Both the position numbers and the translations under genes were made by a program. A model generated the notes under the pieces. That model was not told the origin of the DNA and did not search any database. It saw only the letters and a program-made list of their open reading frames with translations. A stretch of DNA of 64,000 bases from JAUVPB01 sp965223695 (lineage in GTDB: Bacteria; Actinomycetota; Thermoleophilia; Gaiellales; Gaiellaceae): the NCBI GenBank assembly GCA_965223695.1, contig CBDCXJ010000005.1:58883-122882 (forward strand), in the 5' to 3' direction. This document shows, piece after piece, positions 26,338-34,371 of this stretch (positions within the stretch are counted from its first letter, which is position 1; every line of letters begins with the position of its first letter).

Positions 26338-27103
26338 CGACTACCTCGTGATCGACGGCCGAGGGCTCGCCGCGCCCGTCGATGCCTCGCTCGTTGAGCG
26401 GGCATGTGAGCGCACAACCGGTGTTGGCGCCGACGGCGTGCTCGAGGTCGTCGGAGTCGAGGCGAACCGTGCAGAGATCGTGATCTGGAACCCCGATGGA
26501 TCCCAGGCAGAGCTTTCGGGCAACGGCACCCGCATCGCCGCGCGCTGGCTCGCTCGTGAGCTCGATGCGAATGAGGTCGAGATCGCGGTCGGCGACCGCA
26601 TCGTCAGAGCGCGAATGCTTGACCACGACCGCGTCGAGCAGGAGCTGGGTAGCGTTCATGTGGGCGAGCGGGAGACGCTCGATCTCGACGCTGAGGCGAT
26701 CGAGTTCACCCCGGTCCTCGTGGGCAATCCTCATGCGGTCGTTCAGCACGATCCAACTGAGGCCGAAGTCATGCGGCTCGGGCCGCTGATCGAACGCCAC
26801 GAGAGGTTTCCCGAGCGAACGAACGTGCAGCTCGTGCGTGTCGACGCTCGGAACGAGCTCACGGTGGGCGTGTGGGAGCGCGGGGCGGGTCTAACGGCGT
26901 CATCGGGTACCAGCGCGTGTGCTGCCGCCGCCGCAGCCTGCGCACATGGCTGGGTCGACCGCCCTGTGGCGGTTTCGTTGCCTGGCGGCGTGCTCGAGGT
27001 AGCGCTCAGGGACGGCTGCGCGCAGCTCACGGGCCCGGCTCAGGAGATCTGCGAGGGCACGCTCGCTCGCAACCTGCTGGCCGATCTCGGCCGCGCACCG
27101 TGA
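26306..27103 (+). CDS. dapF: Diaminopimelate epimerase homologue lacking both catalytic cysteines
   Basis: DapF converts LL- to meso-diaminopimelate. The 265-residue protein has the two-lobed DapF fold: KWHGLGNDYLVID start, WNPDGSQAELSGNGTR (about 62-76), GNPHAVV (about 141) and the GTSACAA segment (about 201). The two cysteines that act as acid/base in classical DapF are replaced by serine: Ser71 (SGNG instead of CGNG) and Ser200 (SSGTSAC instead of ACGTGAC). Context with dapD-dapC-dapE argues it serves the pathway, but catalysis by this variant is unproven. The ATG lies inside miaA. Confidence 0.85.
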   Translation: MKFSKWHGLGNDYLVIDGRGLAAPVDASLVERACERTTGVGADGVLEVVGVEANRAEIVIWNPDGSQAELSGNGTRIAARWLARELDANEVEIAVGDRIVRARMLDHDRVEQELGSVHVGERETLDLDAEAIEFTPVLVGNPHAVVQHDPTEAEVMRLGPLIERHERFPERTNVQLVRVDARNELTVGVWERGAGLTASSGTSACAAAAAACAHGWVDRPVAVSLPGGVLEVALRDGCAQLTGPAQEICEGTLARNLLADLGRAP

Positions 27104-27104
27104 G

Positions 27105-27127
27105 GCCGACTTCTCAGCCGAGTCGGC
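27105..27127. terminator. Bidirectional hairpin between convergent dapF and dapD
   Basis: GCCGACT / AGTCGGC, 7 bp perfect, between the two stop codons; an alternative internal stem AGCCG-AGT-CGGCT exists. Likely shared terminator; no clear T-tract on either strand. Confidence 0.5.
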
Positions 27128-27951
27128 TAGACATCGACGCCGAAGCCGCGGAGCGCGTCGTTCAGGCTCGTCTTTAGATCGGTCGACTCCGTCCGCTGAC
27201 CGATGATCAGCGCCGCCGGCAGCTGGAACGTGCCGGCCGGGAACTTTTTGGCGCGCGTGCCCGGGACGACGACCGAGCGGGGAGGCACGACCCCGCGGTG
27301 CTCGACCGGCGTGGAGCCGGTGACCTCGATGATCGGCGTCGACGCGGTGATGACGACGTTCGCTCCTAGGACGGCCTGCTCGCCGATGAGGGCCCCTTCG
27401 ACGACGATGCAGCGTGAGCCGATAAACGCCCCATCCTCGACGATGACCGGCGTCGCCTGCGGCGGCTCGAGCACGCCCCCGATGCCGACTCCGCCGGACA
27501 GGTGCACGTCGGCTCCGATCTGGGCGCACGAGCCCACCGTTGCCCAGGTGTCAACCATGGTTCCCGATCCGACCCAGGCGCCGATGTTCACGTAGCTCGG
27601 CATCAGAACGACGCCCGGCGAGAGAAACGCGCCGTGGCGCGCAACGGCCGGCGGGACAACGCGTACCCCGAGTTCCTCGTAGTTCTCCTTGAGAGGAACC
27701 TTGTCGTGGTAGCGAAATGGCCCGGCTTCCATTGGGGCAAGCTGGCGCAGCCTGAAGTAGAGGAGAATCGCCTTCTTCGCCCATTCGCGGGCAACCCACT
27801 CCCCGTCGACTCGCTCCGCGCAGCGAACAGCGCCCTGGTCGAGCAGCGCGACGGTGCGCTCGACATCGGCGCTCGCGGCCGCGAGACTGGCGTCGTCGCC
27901 GGCCTCCCAAGTCGTCTCGATCGTCGTCTCAAGCTGCTCGAGCTCGCTCAC
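27127..27951 (-). CDS. dapD: 2,3,4,5-tetrahydropyridine-2,6-dicarboxylate N-succinyltransferase
   Basis: Succinylates tetrahydrodipicolinate using succinyl-CoA, opening the succinylase branch of DAP synthesis. It is the E. coli-type DapD with a left-handed beta-helix of hexapeptide repeats (about 110-235; SYVNIGAWVGSGTMVDTWATVG is the typical active-site stretch). The GTG at 27951 overlaps the dapC stop as GTGA; an upstream in-frame extension lies inside dapC. 274 residues matches the family. The actinobacterial-type DapD (about 320 residues) is different, so this is a noteworthy affiliation. Confidence 0.93.
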   Translation of the reverse strand: MSELEQLETTIETTWEAGDDASLAAASADVERTVALLDQGAVRCAERVDGEWVAREWAKKAILLYFRLRQLAPMEAGPFRYHDKVPLKENYEELGVRVVPPAVARHGAFLSPGVVLMPSYVNIGAWVGSGTMVDTWATVGSCAQIGADVHLSGGVGIGGVLEPPQATPVIVEDGAFIGSRCIVVEGALIGEQAVLGANVVITASTPIIEVTGSTPVEHRGVVPPRSVVVPGTRAKKFPAGTFQLPAALIIGQRTESTDLKTSLNDALRGFGVDV

Positions 27952-29096
27952 AGGATCCCCTCCAAAATCTCGACGGCGCGCGCACATTCCTCCTCGGTCG
28001 GGACGAGCGCGAAGCGAACGTAGCCGGCGCCGCTCGTGCCCAGTGTGCTGCCGGGAGCGACGACGATACCGTGGTCCAGGAGCTCGAGCGCGACCTGCTC
28101 GTCTGCTCGCCCCTTCGGTGTCGCGAGCCAGAGGAACATGGTCGCGGGCCCGCCGACGTCCTCGAAGCCGCCGGCAGCCAGTGCGTCGAGCATCAGCAAT
28201 CGCTTACGTGCGTATCGCGCCCGAGCGGCTTCGACGTGCGACTCGTCGGCGAGTGCCGCGCCCGCCGCCCGCTGCACGAACTCCTGGGGCGCGGCTCCGA
28301 TCATGGGCCGGTAGAGCTTGACGGCGTCGGCGACCTCGGGGCCACAGATCATGAAGCCGGCCCTGTAGCCGGTCATTGATGAGCGCTTGCTGAGGCTGTT
28401 GAAGGCCACGACGCGCCCGCGACGCTCGATCTCGAGCGCCGAGCGCGGCGCCTCGGCGAAGTAGAGCTCTGTATAGGCCTCATCAGAGGCGACGATGAAA
28501 TCGTGGTCTTCGGCGAGCTCAGCTGCTTGCTCGTAGAGGCTAAGCGGTGCGCATGCGCCGGTCGGGTTGTTCGGGTAGTTGAGCCAGAGGATCGCCGTGC
28601 GAGCCCATGTCGCAGCACTCACGGCGTCGAGATCGGGCAAGAAGCCCGTCTCGCGCCGGAGAGGCAGTTCGACGACCTGCGCACCGGCGAAGCGTGCCCC
28701 GCGCGGGGCGACCGGGTAGCCTGGCTCGGTCGCGACGATGAGATCCTTTCCGCCGGCCGGGTCGATGACGATCTGCGCGAAGCTGAAAATCGCCTCCTTG
28801 GCGCCGAGTGTGGGCACGATCTCCCGATCCGCGTCGACCTGGACACCGAAGCGTCGCGCGGCCCAATCACGGATGGCCGCGCGTAGCTCGGGCAAGCCGG
28901 CAGCCCGTGGGTAGCCGGCGACCGAGTCGAGCGCCTCGACCATCGCGTCGCGGATGAACGTATCGGCCCCCTCGCGCGGGTCGCCGATCGAGAAGTCGAT
29001 CAGCTCGACGCCGCGCTCGCGAGCGCGGGCTTTGGCCTGGTCGAGCGCGGCGAAAGGATAGGTACCGAGCTCGGAAAGGACGGGGGAGAACCGCAC
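27948..29096 (-). CDS. dapC: N-succinyldiaminopimelate aminotransferase
   Basis: Class I/II PLP aminotransferase that makes N-succinyl-LL-DAP from the DapD product. Family features include the N-terminal YPFAALDQAK, substrate loop, LNYPNNPTG, SDEAYTELYF and the PLP lysine in SLSKRSSMTGYRAGF. 382 residues is normal. Specificity is inferred from its place between dapD (GTGA overlap) and dapE (9-nt gap). Confidence 0.92.
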   Translation of the reverse strand: MRFSPVLSELGTYPFAALDQAKARARERGVELIDFSIGDPREGADTFIRDAMVEALDSVAGYPRAAGLPELRAAIRDWAARRFGVQVDADREIVPTLGAKEAIFSFAQIVIDPAGGKDLIVATEPGYPVAPRGARFAGAQVVELPLRRETGFLPDLDAVSAATWARTAILWLNYPNNPTGACAPLSLYEQAAELAEDHDFIVASDEAYTELYFAEAPRSALEIERRGRVVAFNSLSKRSSMTGYRAGFMICGPEVADAVKLYRPMIGAAPQEFVQRAAGAALADESHVEAARARYARKRLLMLDALAAGGFEDVGGPATMFLWLATPKGRADEQVALELLDHGIVVAPGSTLGTSGAGYVRFALVPTEEECARAVEILEGIL

Positions 29097-29105
29097 GGCG
29101 AGCAG

Positions 29106-30200
29106 CTACTTCCCGGCCGGCGCGGCCGTCATGAACGCCCTCAGCAGCTCGAAGCAGGCCTCGAGCGCTCGGATCGATACGCGCTCGTCTCGCCGGTGCG
29201 CATAGATCGGATCTCCGGGACCGAAGTTGATGGCCGGTATGCCGACCTCGCTGAACTGCGCGACGGGCGTCCAGGCCTGCTTCGGCTCGAGAGCCAGACC
29301 GTCGATCGCCTGAAGTCGCTTTACCAGCGCATTCTCGGCCGCGACGGGCGCGCCCAGGGAAATCGAGCTGATCTCGACGTCTGCGTCCTCGCCGACTAGC
29401 TCGCCAAGCCGCGCGCGCGCCTCGTCCGCCGAGCGATTCGGGGCAAAGCGGTAGTTGAGACGACATTCGACGAGGTCGGGAATAACGTTGTCGGCGACGC
29501 CACCTGATATCTGCGTCACGCTGATGACCTCGTAGAACGGCAAACCATCGATCATGACCTCCTCACGCTCGCGGTCGAGTAGGCGCGGAAGCCAGGCCGT
29601 TGCGGCCGCGATCGCGTTGTTACCCGTCCACGGGCGCGCTGAGTGGGCAGCCTCGCCGTGGAAGCGAAGCGTCGCGTTCAGATTCCCCAGGCAACCGCAT
29701 TGAATGGCGTTCGCCGTGGGCTCGAGCATGACGGCGAGAGCGGCCGAGGTGAGCTCTGGCTCGCGCGCGAACAGCTCGGGCAGCGGAGACTCTGAGACCG
29801 GCAGCTCTTCGCGCGCGAAGAAGAGAAACGCGAGATCGACGGTGCGTGAGGGGCGCTCGCGGGCGATCCAGTAGGCGAGCTGGATCATCACGCCGAGCCC
29901 GCCCTTCATGTCGGCGGCGCCGAGACCGACGACCTCGTCGCCCTCGATCGCGCCCGGCCGGTTGTTCTGCGCAGGGATCGTGTCGAGGTGGCCCGCGAGC
30001 ACCACGAGGGGAAGCGCCGCGTCGCGCTCGGTCGTGTACAGGAGGAAGTCGCTCGTACGCTGACGCTCGATCAGCCCGAGAGGCTCCATTATGTGAGCGA
30101 TGTGCTCTGCGAGGCGGCGCTCGTCCCGGCTCTCGGACGGAATATTGACGAGCGAGAGCGTTACTTCAGCCAGCTGCTGGCTCTCGGTGGCCGCGCTCAC
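29106..30200 (-). CDS. dapE: Succinyl-diaminopimelate desuccinylase
   Basis: M20 metallopeptidase family; removes succinate to give LL-DAP. Zinc-site motifs are in order: GHLDTIP (His/Asp), GLGAADMKGG (bridging Asp) and AREELP (catalytic Glu-Glu), with a dimerisation lobe between. 364 residues is typical. First gene of the dapE-dapC-dapD operon; its GTG start has a TACACT box 8 nt upstream and shares a 50-bp divergent region with hflX. Confidence 0.92.
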   Translation of the reverse strand: MSAATESQQLAEVTLSLVNIPSESRDERRLAEHIAHIMEPLGLIERQRTSDFLLYTTERDAALPLVVLAGHLDTIPAQNNRPGAIEGDEVVGLGAADMKGGLGVMIQLAYWIARERPSRTVDLAFLFFAREELPVSESPLPELFAREPELTSAALAVMLEPTANAIQCGCLGNLNATLRFHGEAAHSARPWTGNNAIAAATAWLPRLLDREREEVMIDGLPFYEVISVTQISGGVADNVIPDLVECRLNYRFAPNRSADEARARLGELVGEDADVEISSISLGAPVAAENALVKRLQAIDGLALEPKQAWTPVAQFSEVGIPAINFGPGDPIYAHRRDERVSIRALEACFELLRAFMTAAPAGK

Positions 30201-30208
30201 GCTGCGCC

Positions 30209-30214
30209 AGTGTA
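30209..30214 (-). promoter_or_regulatory. Leaderless -10 box TACACT for dapE
   Basis: On the minus strand TACACT ends 8 nt before the dapE GTG, in the 50-bp region shared with the hflX promoter. Confidence 0.55.
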
Positions 30215-30238
30215 CGCGGGTGGCCGGAGAGGCCGCCC

Positions 30239-30244
30239 TACAAT
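30239..30244 (+). promoter_or_regulatory. Leaderless -10 box TACAAT for hflX
   Basis: TACAAT ends 6 nt before the hflX GTG; no Shine-Dalgarno. The two back-to-back -10 boxes leave only 24 bp between them. Confidence 0.6.
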
Positions 30245-30250
30245 TGGTCT

Positions 30251-31579
30251 GTGGGGAACACCGCCGACAACGGAGCGCTCAACGAGCTCGAGCGCGGCCT
30301 CGTCGCGTCAGTCATCGACCCCCGTCGCGACACCGACGAGTCGCTTGCCGAGTTCCGGGAGCTGCTCGCTACGGCGCGTGTGGTGCCGGTTCAGGAGGTG
30401 ATCCAGCGGCGTGCACGACCCGATCCCCGAACGTATCTCGGTGCCGGCAAGCTGGCTCACCTAGCCGATCTGGCGAAGGCGTCGCACGCCGAGTCACTGA
30501 TTGTCGACGACGAGCTCAGCCCCGGTCAGCAGCGGCGGCTCGAGGACGCCCTCAAGCTGCGCGTGATCGACCGTACCCAGCTGATCCTCGATATCTTCGC
30601 CCACCACGCCCGGACGGCCGAGGGCAAGTTGCAGGTGGAGCTTGCGCAGCTCGAGTACAACCTTCCCCGCATGCGCGGCATGTGGCAGCACCTCGAGCGG
30701 CTCGGAGGCGGCATCGGAACGCGCGGGCCTGGCGAGTCTCAGCTCGAGACGGACCGGCGGCTCGCACGTCGGCGCATCTCGGTCCTCAAGGGTCGCCTGG
30801 CGACCCTGAGCCGCCAGCGCGCCACCCAACGCGAGCAGCGAGTCGACTCGACAACGCCGATCGTGGCACTAGCCGGCTACACAAACGTCGGCAAGTCGAC
30901 CCTCCTGAACGCGCTGACCGACGCCGACGTCTCGGTGCGCGACCGTCTGTTCGAGACGCTCGACCCGACCACCCGCGGATTCGAGCACGAGGGACGCAAC
31001 TACCTCGTTTCCGACACCGTCGGGTTCATCCGGCGGCTACCGCACGGCCTGGTCGAGGGCTTCAAGGCGACCCTCGAGGAGATGCTGGCCGCCGATCTGA
31101 TCCTCCACGTCGTCGATGCATCCGAGAAGGACGAGCGGCTCGCCGAGATGGCCGACGCGGTCGACGCCGTGCTGGATGAGATCGGCGCCGACGATCTCCC
31201 GATCGAGATCGTGCTGAACAAGGCCGACCTCGCCGACCCGATATCGCTGCAGCGCGCCCGCCATCGCTTTCCAGGTGCGGTCGCGGTGGCGGCCGTCACG
31301 GGGGAGGGGATCAGTGAGCTGCGCGAGCGGATCGCCTCGCGGTTCGCGGAGTTGTTCGAGCCAGTGCGACTGTTGATTCCCCATAGCGACGGTGCGCGCC
31401 TCGCCGAGCTCTATGCACTGGGCGCTCCGATCGATGAGCGGCAAGACCGTGCCGACGGCGTCGCGCTCCTCGCGCAGCTGCCGAGCCGTGAGATCCCACG
31501 GTTCGCCGCCTACCTGGTCGGGAAGGGAGCGGAGGAACCCCTTCTGGACGAGCGCGAGGCGCCACCGGCAAGCGGCTGA
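30251..31579 (+). CDS. hflX: GTPase HflX
   Basis: Ribosome-associated GTPase that splits stalled or heat-damaged 70S ribosomes. The N-terminal HflX domain (about 15-175) has DDELSPGQQRRLED and the GGIGTRGPGESQLETDRR linker signature. The G domain has GYTNVGKS (209-216), DTVGFI and NKAD. 442 residues is typical. It follows the miaA-dapF region, similar to the miaA-hflX association seen elsewhere, but is here driven by its own promoter. Confidence 0.94.
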   Translation: MGNTADNGALNELERGLVASVIDPRRDTDESLAEFRELLATARVVPVQEVIQRRARPDPRTYLGAGKLAHLADLAKASHAESLIVDDELSPGQQRRLEDALKLRVIDRTQLILDIFAHHARTAEGKLQVELAQLEYNLPRMRGMWQHLERLGGGIGTRGPGESQLETDRRLARRRISVLKGRLATLSRQRATQREQRVDSTTPIVALAGYTNVGKSTLLNALTDADVSVRDRLFETLDPTTRGFEHEGRNYLVSDTVGFIRRLPHGLVEGFKATLEEMLAADLILHVVDASEKDERLAEMADAVDAVLDEIGADDLPIEIVLNKADLADPISLQRARHRFPGAVAVAAVTGEGISELRERIASRFAELFEPVRLLIPHSDGARLAELYALGAPIDERQDRADGVALLAQLPSREIPRFAAYLVGKGAEEPLLDEREAPPASG

Positions 31580-31671
31580 TCCAGGTCGTACCGGATTCCC
31601 GACGGGCACGACTAGCCGCAGGCTGACATGCTGCCGTGGCGTCGGCCGTCCCTCCGTGGCCGGCATCCGCC

Positions 31672-32106
31672 ATGATCGAGCTTCCATTTCGACAGCTCCA
31701 TCCAGACGCGGTCGTTCCAGCAGCCGCGTACGCCGGCGACGCCGGCCTCGATCTCTCGATCTGCGAGCCCGTCTCGCTCGAGCCGGGCGAGCGACGCATC
31801 GTCTCGACCGGTCTGGCGGTCGCGATACCCGATGGGCACGCCGGATTCGTGCTTCCCCGCTCGGGTCTGGCGGCCAAGCACGGCGTCACCCTCGTGAACA
31901 CGCCGGGGCTGATCGACTCGGGCTATCGCGGCGAGATACGGCTGGTACTGATCAACGGCGATCGAGAGCGACGGTTTACGGCCGAGGCCGGCGACAGGCT
32001 CGCGCAGCTCGTGGTCCTTGCCTATCCGGCCGTGCAGCCTGTCGCCGTCGACGACCTCGAGACGACAATGCGCGGCGCGCGCGGGTTTGGCTCCTCGGCG
32101 ACATGA
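31672..32106 (+). CDS. dut: dUTP diphosphatase
   Basis: Trimeric dUTPase that keeps uracil out of DNA and supplies dUMP. All five motifs are visible: GDAGLDL, PRSGLA, VNTPGLIDSGYRGEI, RLAQLVV and a C-terminal RGARGFGSS arm. ATG 31672 gives 144 residues with the usual short N-terminus. The stop overlaps the Nudix gene start (ATGA). Confidence 0.95.
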   Translation: MIELPFRQLHPDAVVPAAAYAGDAGLDLSICEPVSLEPGERRIVSTGLAVAIPDGHAGFVLPRSGLAAKHGVTLVNTPGLIDSGYRGEIRLVLINGDRERRFTAEAGDRLAQLVVLAYPAVQPVAVDDLETTMRGARGFGSSAT

Positions 32107-32561
32107 TGCAGCCGCGTCTGCGCGTATCCGCTCTCGCCCGGCGCCACGAACGCGTGCTCATGTGCCGCCACGAGAAGCCCGGACGCGCCGAATACTGGCT
32201 GCTACCGGGCGGTGGGGTCGAGGCAGGGGAGACGCTGGTGCAGGCCTTGCATCGCGAGCTGCGCGAGGAGCTCGGGATCACCGAGAAACCGCTCCTCGAA
32301 GGGCCGATCGCTATCGCCGAATCGATCGCGCCGAGCACCGCCGCGGTAGCCCGTCACATCGTCCACGTCATCTTCGGCGCCCATCTCGGAGACGGCTCGC
32401 TCGAGGCGGTCGAGTCGACCGACGCCGCCGTCCGTGGCCACAGGCTCTTCGACGCTGACGAGCTGCTCGAGATTGCGGTGCATCCACCGATCCAGAAGTT
32501 CATCACACAGTGGCAGCCAGGCGACCCGTCCGTGTACCTGGGCTCGCTGTGGGCGCCCTGA
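32103..32561 (+). CDS. Nudix hydrolase
   Basis: 152-residue Nudix domain protein. The box GGGVEAGETLVQALHRELREELG (written here in two parts: GGGVEAGETLVQA and LHRELREELG, about 38-60) is complete, including the metal-binding REEL(G) glutamates. The substrate, a nucleoside diphosphate linked to another moiety, cannot be told from sequence. Coupling to dut by a 4-nt overlap suggests a nucleotide-pool-cleaning role. Confidence 0.9.
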   Translation: MMQPRLRVSALARRHERVLMCRHEKPGRAEYWLLPGGGVEAGETLVQALHRELREELGITEKPLLEGPIAIAESIAPSTAAVARHIVHVIFGAHLGDGSLEAVESTDAAVRGHRLFDADELLEIAVHPPIQKFITQWQPGDPSVYLGSLWAP

Positions 32562-32582
32562 GCGGATCGGCCGAGCCCGGCT

Positions 32583-32600
32583 GCGGCCGGCGGTGGCCGC
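32583..32600. terminator. Hairpin between convergent Nudix and GatD-like genes
   Basis: GCGGCC / GGCCGC, 6 bp perfect with a 6-nt loop, in the 54-bp convergent gap. No T-tract. Confidence 0.4.
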
Positions 32601-32615
32601 GCATGGCTGCCCGCC

Positions 32616-33362
32616 CTAGTCGCGGCCGCCGCGCGCGCGTGCGCGCCCGCGTGAGACGTCATGCGCCGCAAGCTCGAGCCGGTCGTCGAGCTCGACGAGT
32701 TCGTGCGCGTCGCCGGTCTTGTGCTCGAGCGCTCGCTCGAGAAGCCAGTCGGCGAGCCAGGGATTGCGCGGAAGGAGGGGCCCGTGCAGGTACGTTCCAA
32801 TCGCGTTGGCGCGGCGACAGCCCTCGTGGCCCGACTCGCCATCGTTGCCGAAGCCATGGACGACCCGGCCGAGTGGCTCGGCCGCCTCGTCGAGTTTGGT
32901 GCGGCCAGCGTGGTTTTCGAAGCCGGCGACCGTCAATGGCTCACCATCCGCGAACGCGCACTCGAGCAGCACGTCGCCGATCAGACGCGTCGATCCAGCC
33001 GTGGTGGTGAGGGGGAAGACGCCGGCTCCAGGCAGGACCTGCCCGCTCACGTCGCGGTACGAGCGTCCGAGAAGCTGATAGCCACCGCAGACCGCGAGAA
33101 GCGCGCCACCACCTTCGACGAAAGAGACGAGCTCACCGTGCCGGGCGGCAACATCGTCGGCAATCAGCAGCTGATCGCGATCCTGGCCTCCGCCCACATA
33201 CACGAGGTTCGCGTCCTCGGGTATCCGCTGGCCACGCCCGACCGCGCGGACAGCGATGTCGAGATCACGCCATTCGCCCCTGCGTTGCAAGACGGCCACG
33301 TTGCCTCGGTCGGCATAGATGTTGAGCAGCTCCGGATACATATGGGCAACCACGAGCTGCAT
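32616..33362 (-). CDS. gatD: GatD-like class I glutamine amidotransferase
   Basis: CobB/CobQ-type glutaminase like GatD, which supplies ammonia to MurT for amidation of lipid II D-glutamate. The nucleophile Cys92 (LLAVCGGYQ) and His193 (GTYLHGPLLPRN) are present, and the N-terminal MYPELLNIYADRGN is typical of GatD rather than CobQ. The last 20 residues are an Arg/Gly-rich tail. The partner murT is normally adjacent but is absent here: the neighbours are a sulfotransferase and a Nudix gene. murT is presumably elsewhere. A TATCGT box lies 8 nt before the ATG. Confidence 0.8.
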   Translation of the reverse strand: MQLVVAHMYPELLNIYADRGNVAVLQRRGEWRDLDIAVRAVGRGQRIPEDANLVYVGGGQDRDQLLIADDVAARHGELVSFVEGGGALLAVCGGYQLLGRSYRDVSGQVLPGAGVFPLTTTAGSTRLIGDVLLECAFADGEPLTVAGFENHAGRTKLDEAAEPLGRVVHGFGNDGESGHEGCRRANAIGTYLHGPLLPRNPWLADWLLERALEHKTGDAHELVELDDRLELAAHDVSRGRARARGGRD

Positions 33363-33370
33363 GGCATGAA

Positions 33371-33376
33371 ACGATA
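33371..33376 (-). promoter_or_regulatory. Leaderless -10 box TATCGT for the GatD-like gene
   Basis: On the minus strand TATCGT ends 8 nt before the ATG at 33362, inside the 20-bp gap to the divergent sulfotransferase gene. Confidence 0.45.
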
Positions 33377-33382
33377 GCGCCC

Positions 33383-34219
33383 GTGCCTCGTTCCACTCGC
33401 CCAGCGCTGCTGTACGCGCGGGCCGTCAAGCGGGCCAGCCGCGGCGGCGCGCCGAGCCTGCGCTCTGTGATTGCAAGCCTAAATTCGCGGCCGGTGTTCA
33501 TCTTCGGCTGCCCGCGCTCGGGGACAACGTTCCTGGCCGGCGCGCTTGGCCGGCTGCCGGGGTACGTCGACCTGGGCGAGGTCGCGCCCCTGAAGGCGGC
33601 CATACCGGCACTCGCCAGCGTACAACCGGCCGAAGCTGCTCAGCGCGTTCGTCAGACGTTGCGACGAGTCCAGCGCTACTCGCTCGTCGGAGGCCTTCGT
33701 CCCGTCGAGCAGACGCCGGAGAGCGTGTTCATCGCGCCTGCGCTGTTGCAAGCCTTTCCGGACGCTGTACGGGTTCATCTCGTCCGCGATGGACGGGATG
33801 TCGTCTGCTCGCTCCGCGAGCGCGGCTGGCTCTCGGCAGCTCGAGCCGGTCGCGACGACGCCGGGCACACATATGGCCCGTCGACGCGCTTCTGGGTCGA
33901 GTCCGAGCGCGCCAGCGAATTCAGCGAGGTCTCTGACGTGCGCCGGGCGGCCTGGGCCTGGAGACGCTACGTGGAGGCGGGGCTGGCTCTCGGCGATGGA
34001 GTCGCCGAGATCCGCTACGAAGCGCTTACGACCGGCCCAGAGGACGTGGCCGAGCGGCTGGCGTCCCTGCTTGATCATCCGCGCGACGCCCTCACGGGCG
34101 CGCTCTCGGGAGCACATCCTGACTCGGTTGGTCGCCATCGCGTCGAGCTCTCAGACGGAGATCTCGCCGACGTCGAGGACGAGGCTGGCCCGCTGCTCGA
34201 GCGCCTCGGATACCGCTAG
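33383..34219 (+). CDS. Sulfotransferase family protein
   Basis: PAPS-dependent sulfotransferase fold: the 5'-phosphosulfate loop FIFGCPRSGTTFL (about 37-49) and the 3'-phosphate-binding VHLVRDGRDVVCSLRERG (about 131-148) are clear. The acceptor is unknown; in actinobacteria such enzymes modify glycolipids, trehalose or natural products. It is a single gene with no sulfation neighbours. GTG start 20 bp from the divergent GatD-like gene. Confidence 0.85.
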   Translation: MPRSTRPALLYARAVKRASRGGAPSLRSVIASLNSRPVFIFGCPRSGTTFLAGALGRLPGYVDLGEVAPLKAAIPALASVQPAEAAQRVRQTLRRVQRYSLVGGLRPVEQTPESVFIAPALLQAFPDAVRVHLVRDGRDVVCSLRERGWLSAARAGRDDAGHTYGPSTRFWVESERASEFSEVSDVRRAAWAWRRYVEAGLALGDGVAEIRYEALTTGPEDVAERLASLLDHPRDALTGALSGAHPDSVGRHRVELSDGDLADVEDEAGPLLERLGYR

Positions 34220-34262
34220 CCGGCACAGGCATCACCCGGCATCAGGGCCGCATCACCCAAGT

Positions 34263-34328
34263 AGGGGACATCAGCCTGACCCGCCCGGGGAGAAGGGTCT
34301 GACCCCCTAGGGGAGAACGGTCTGACCC
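34263..34328 (+). repeat. Short tandem repeat containing GGTCTGACCC
   Basis: Two copies of GGGGAGAAsGGTCTGACCC (34287-34305 and 34310-34328), 23 bp apart, preceded by a weaker third copy ending in CCTGACCC at 34282. The core GGTCTGACC is nearly palindromic. It lies just upstream of the sigma factor gene, so it is either a genome-wide repeat or an operator array. Confidence 0.5.
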
Positions 34329-34371
34329 GCTGGGGGTAGCGTCTGGCGAACCGGCCGCCGATGTCCTCAAC

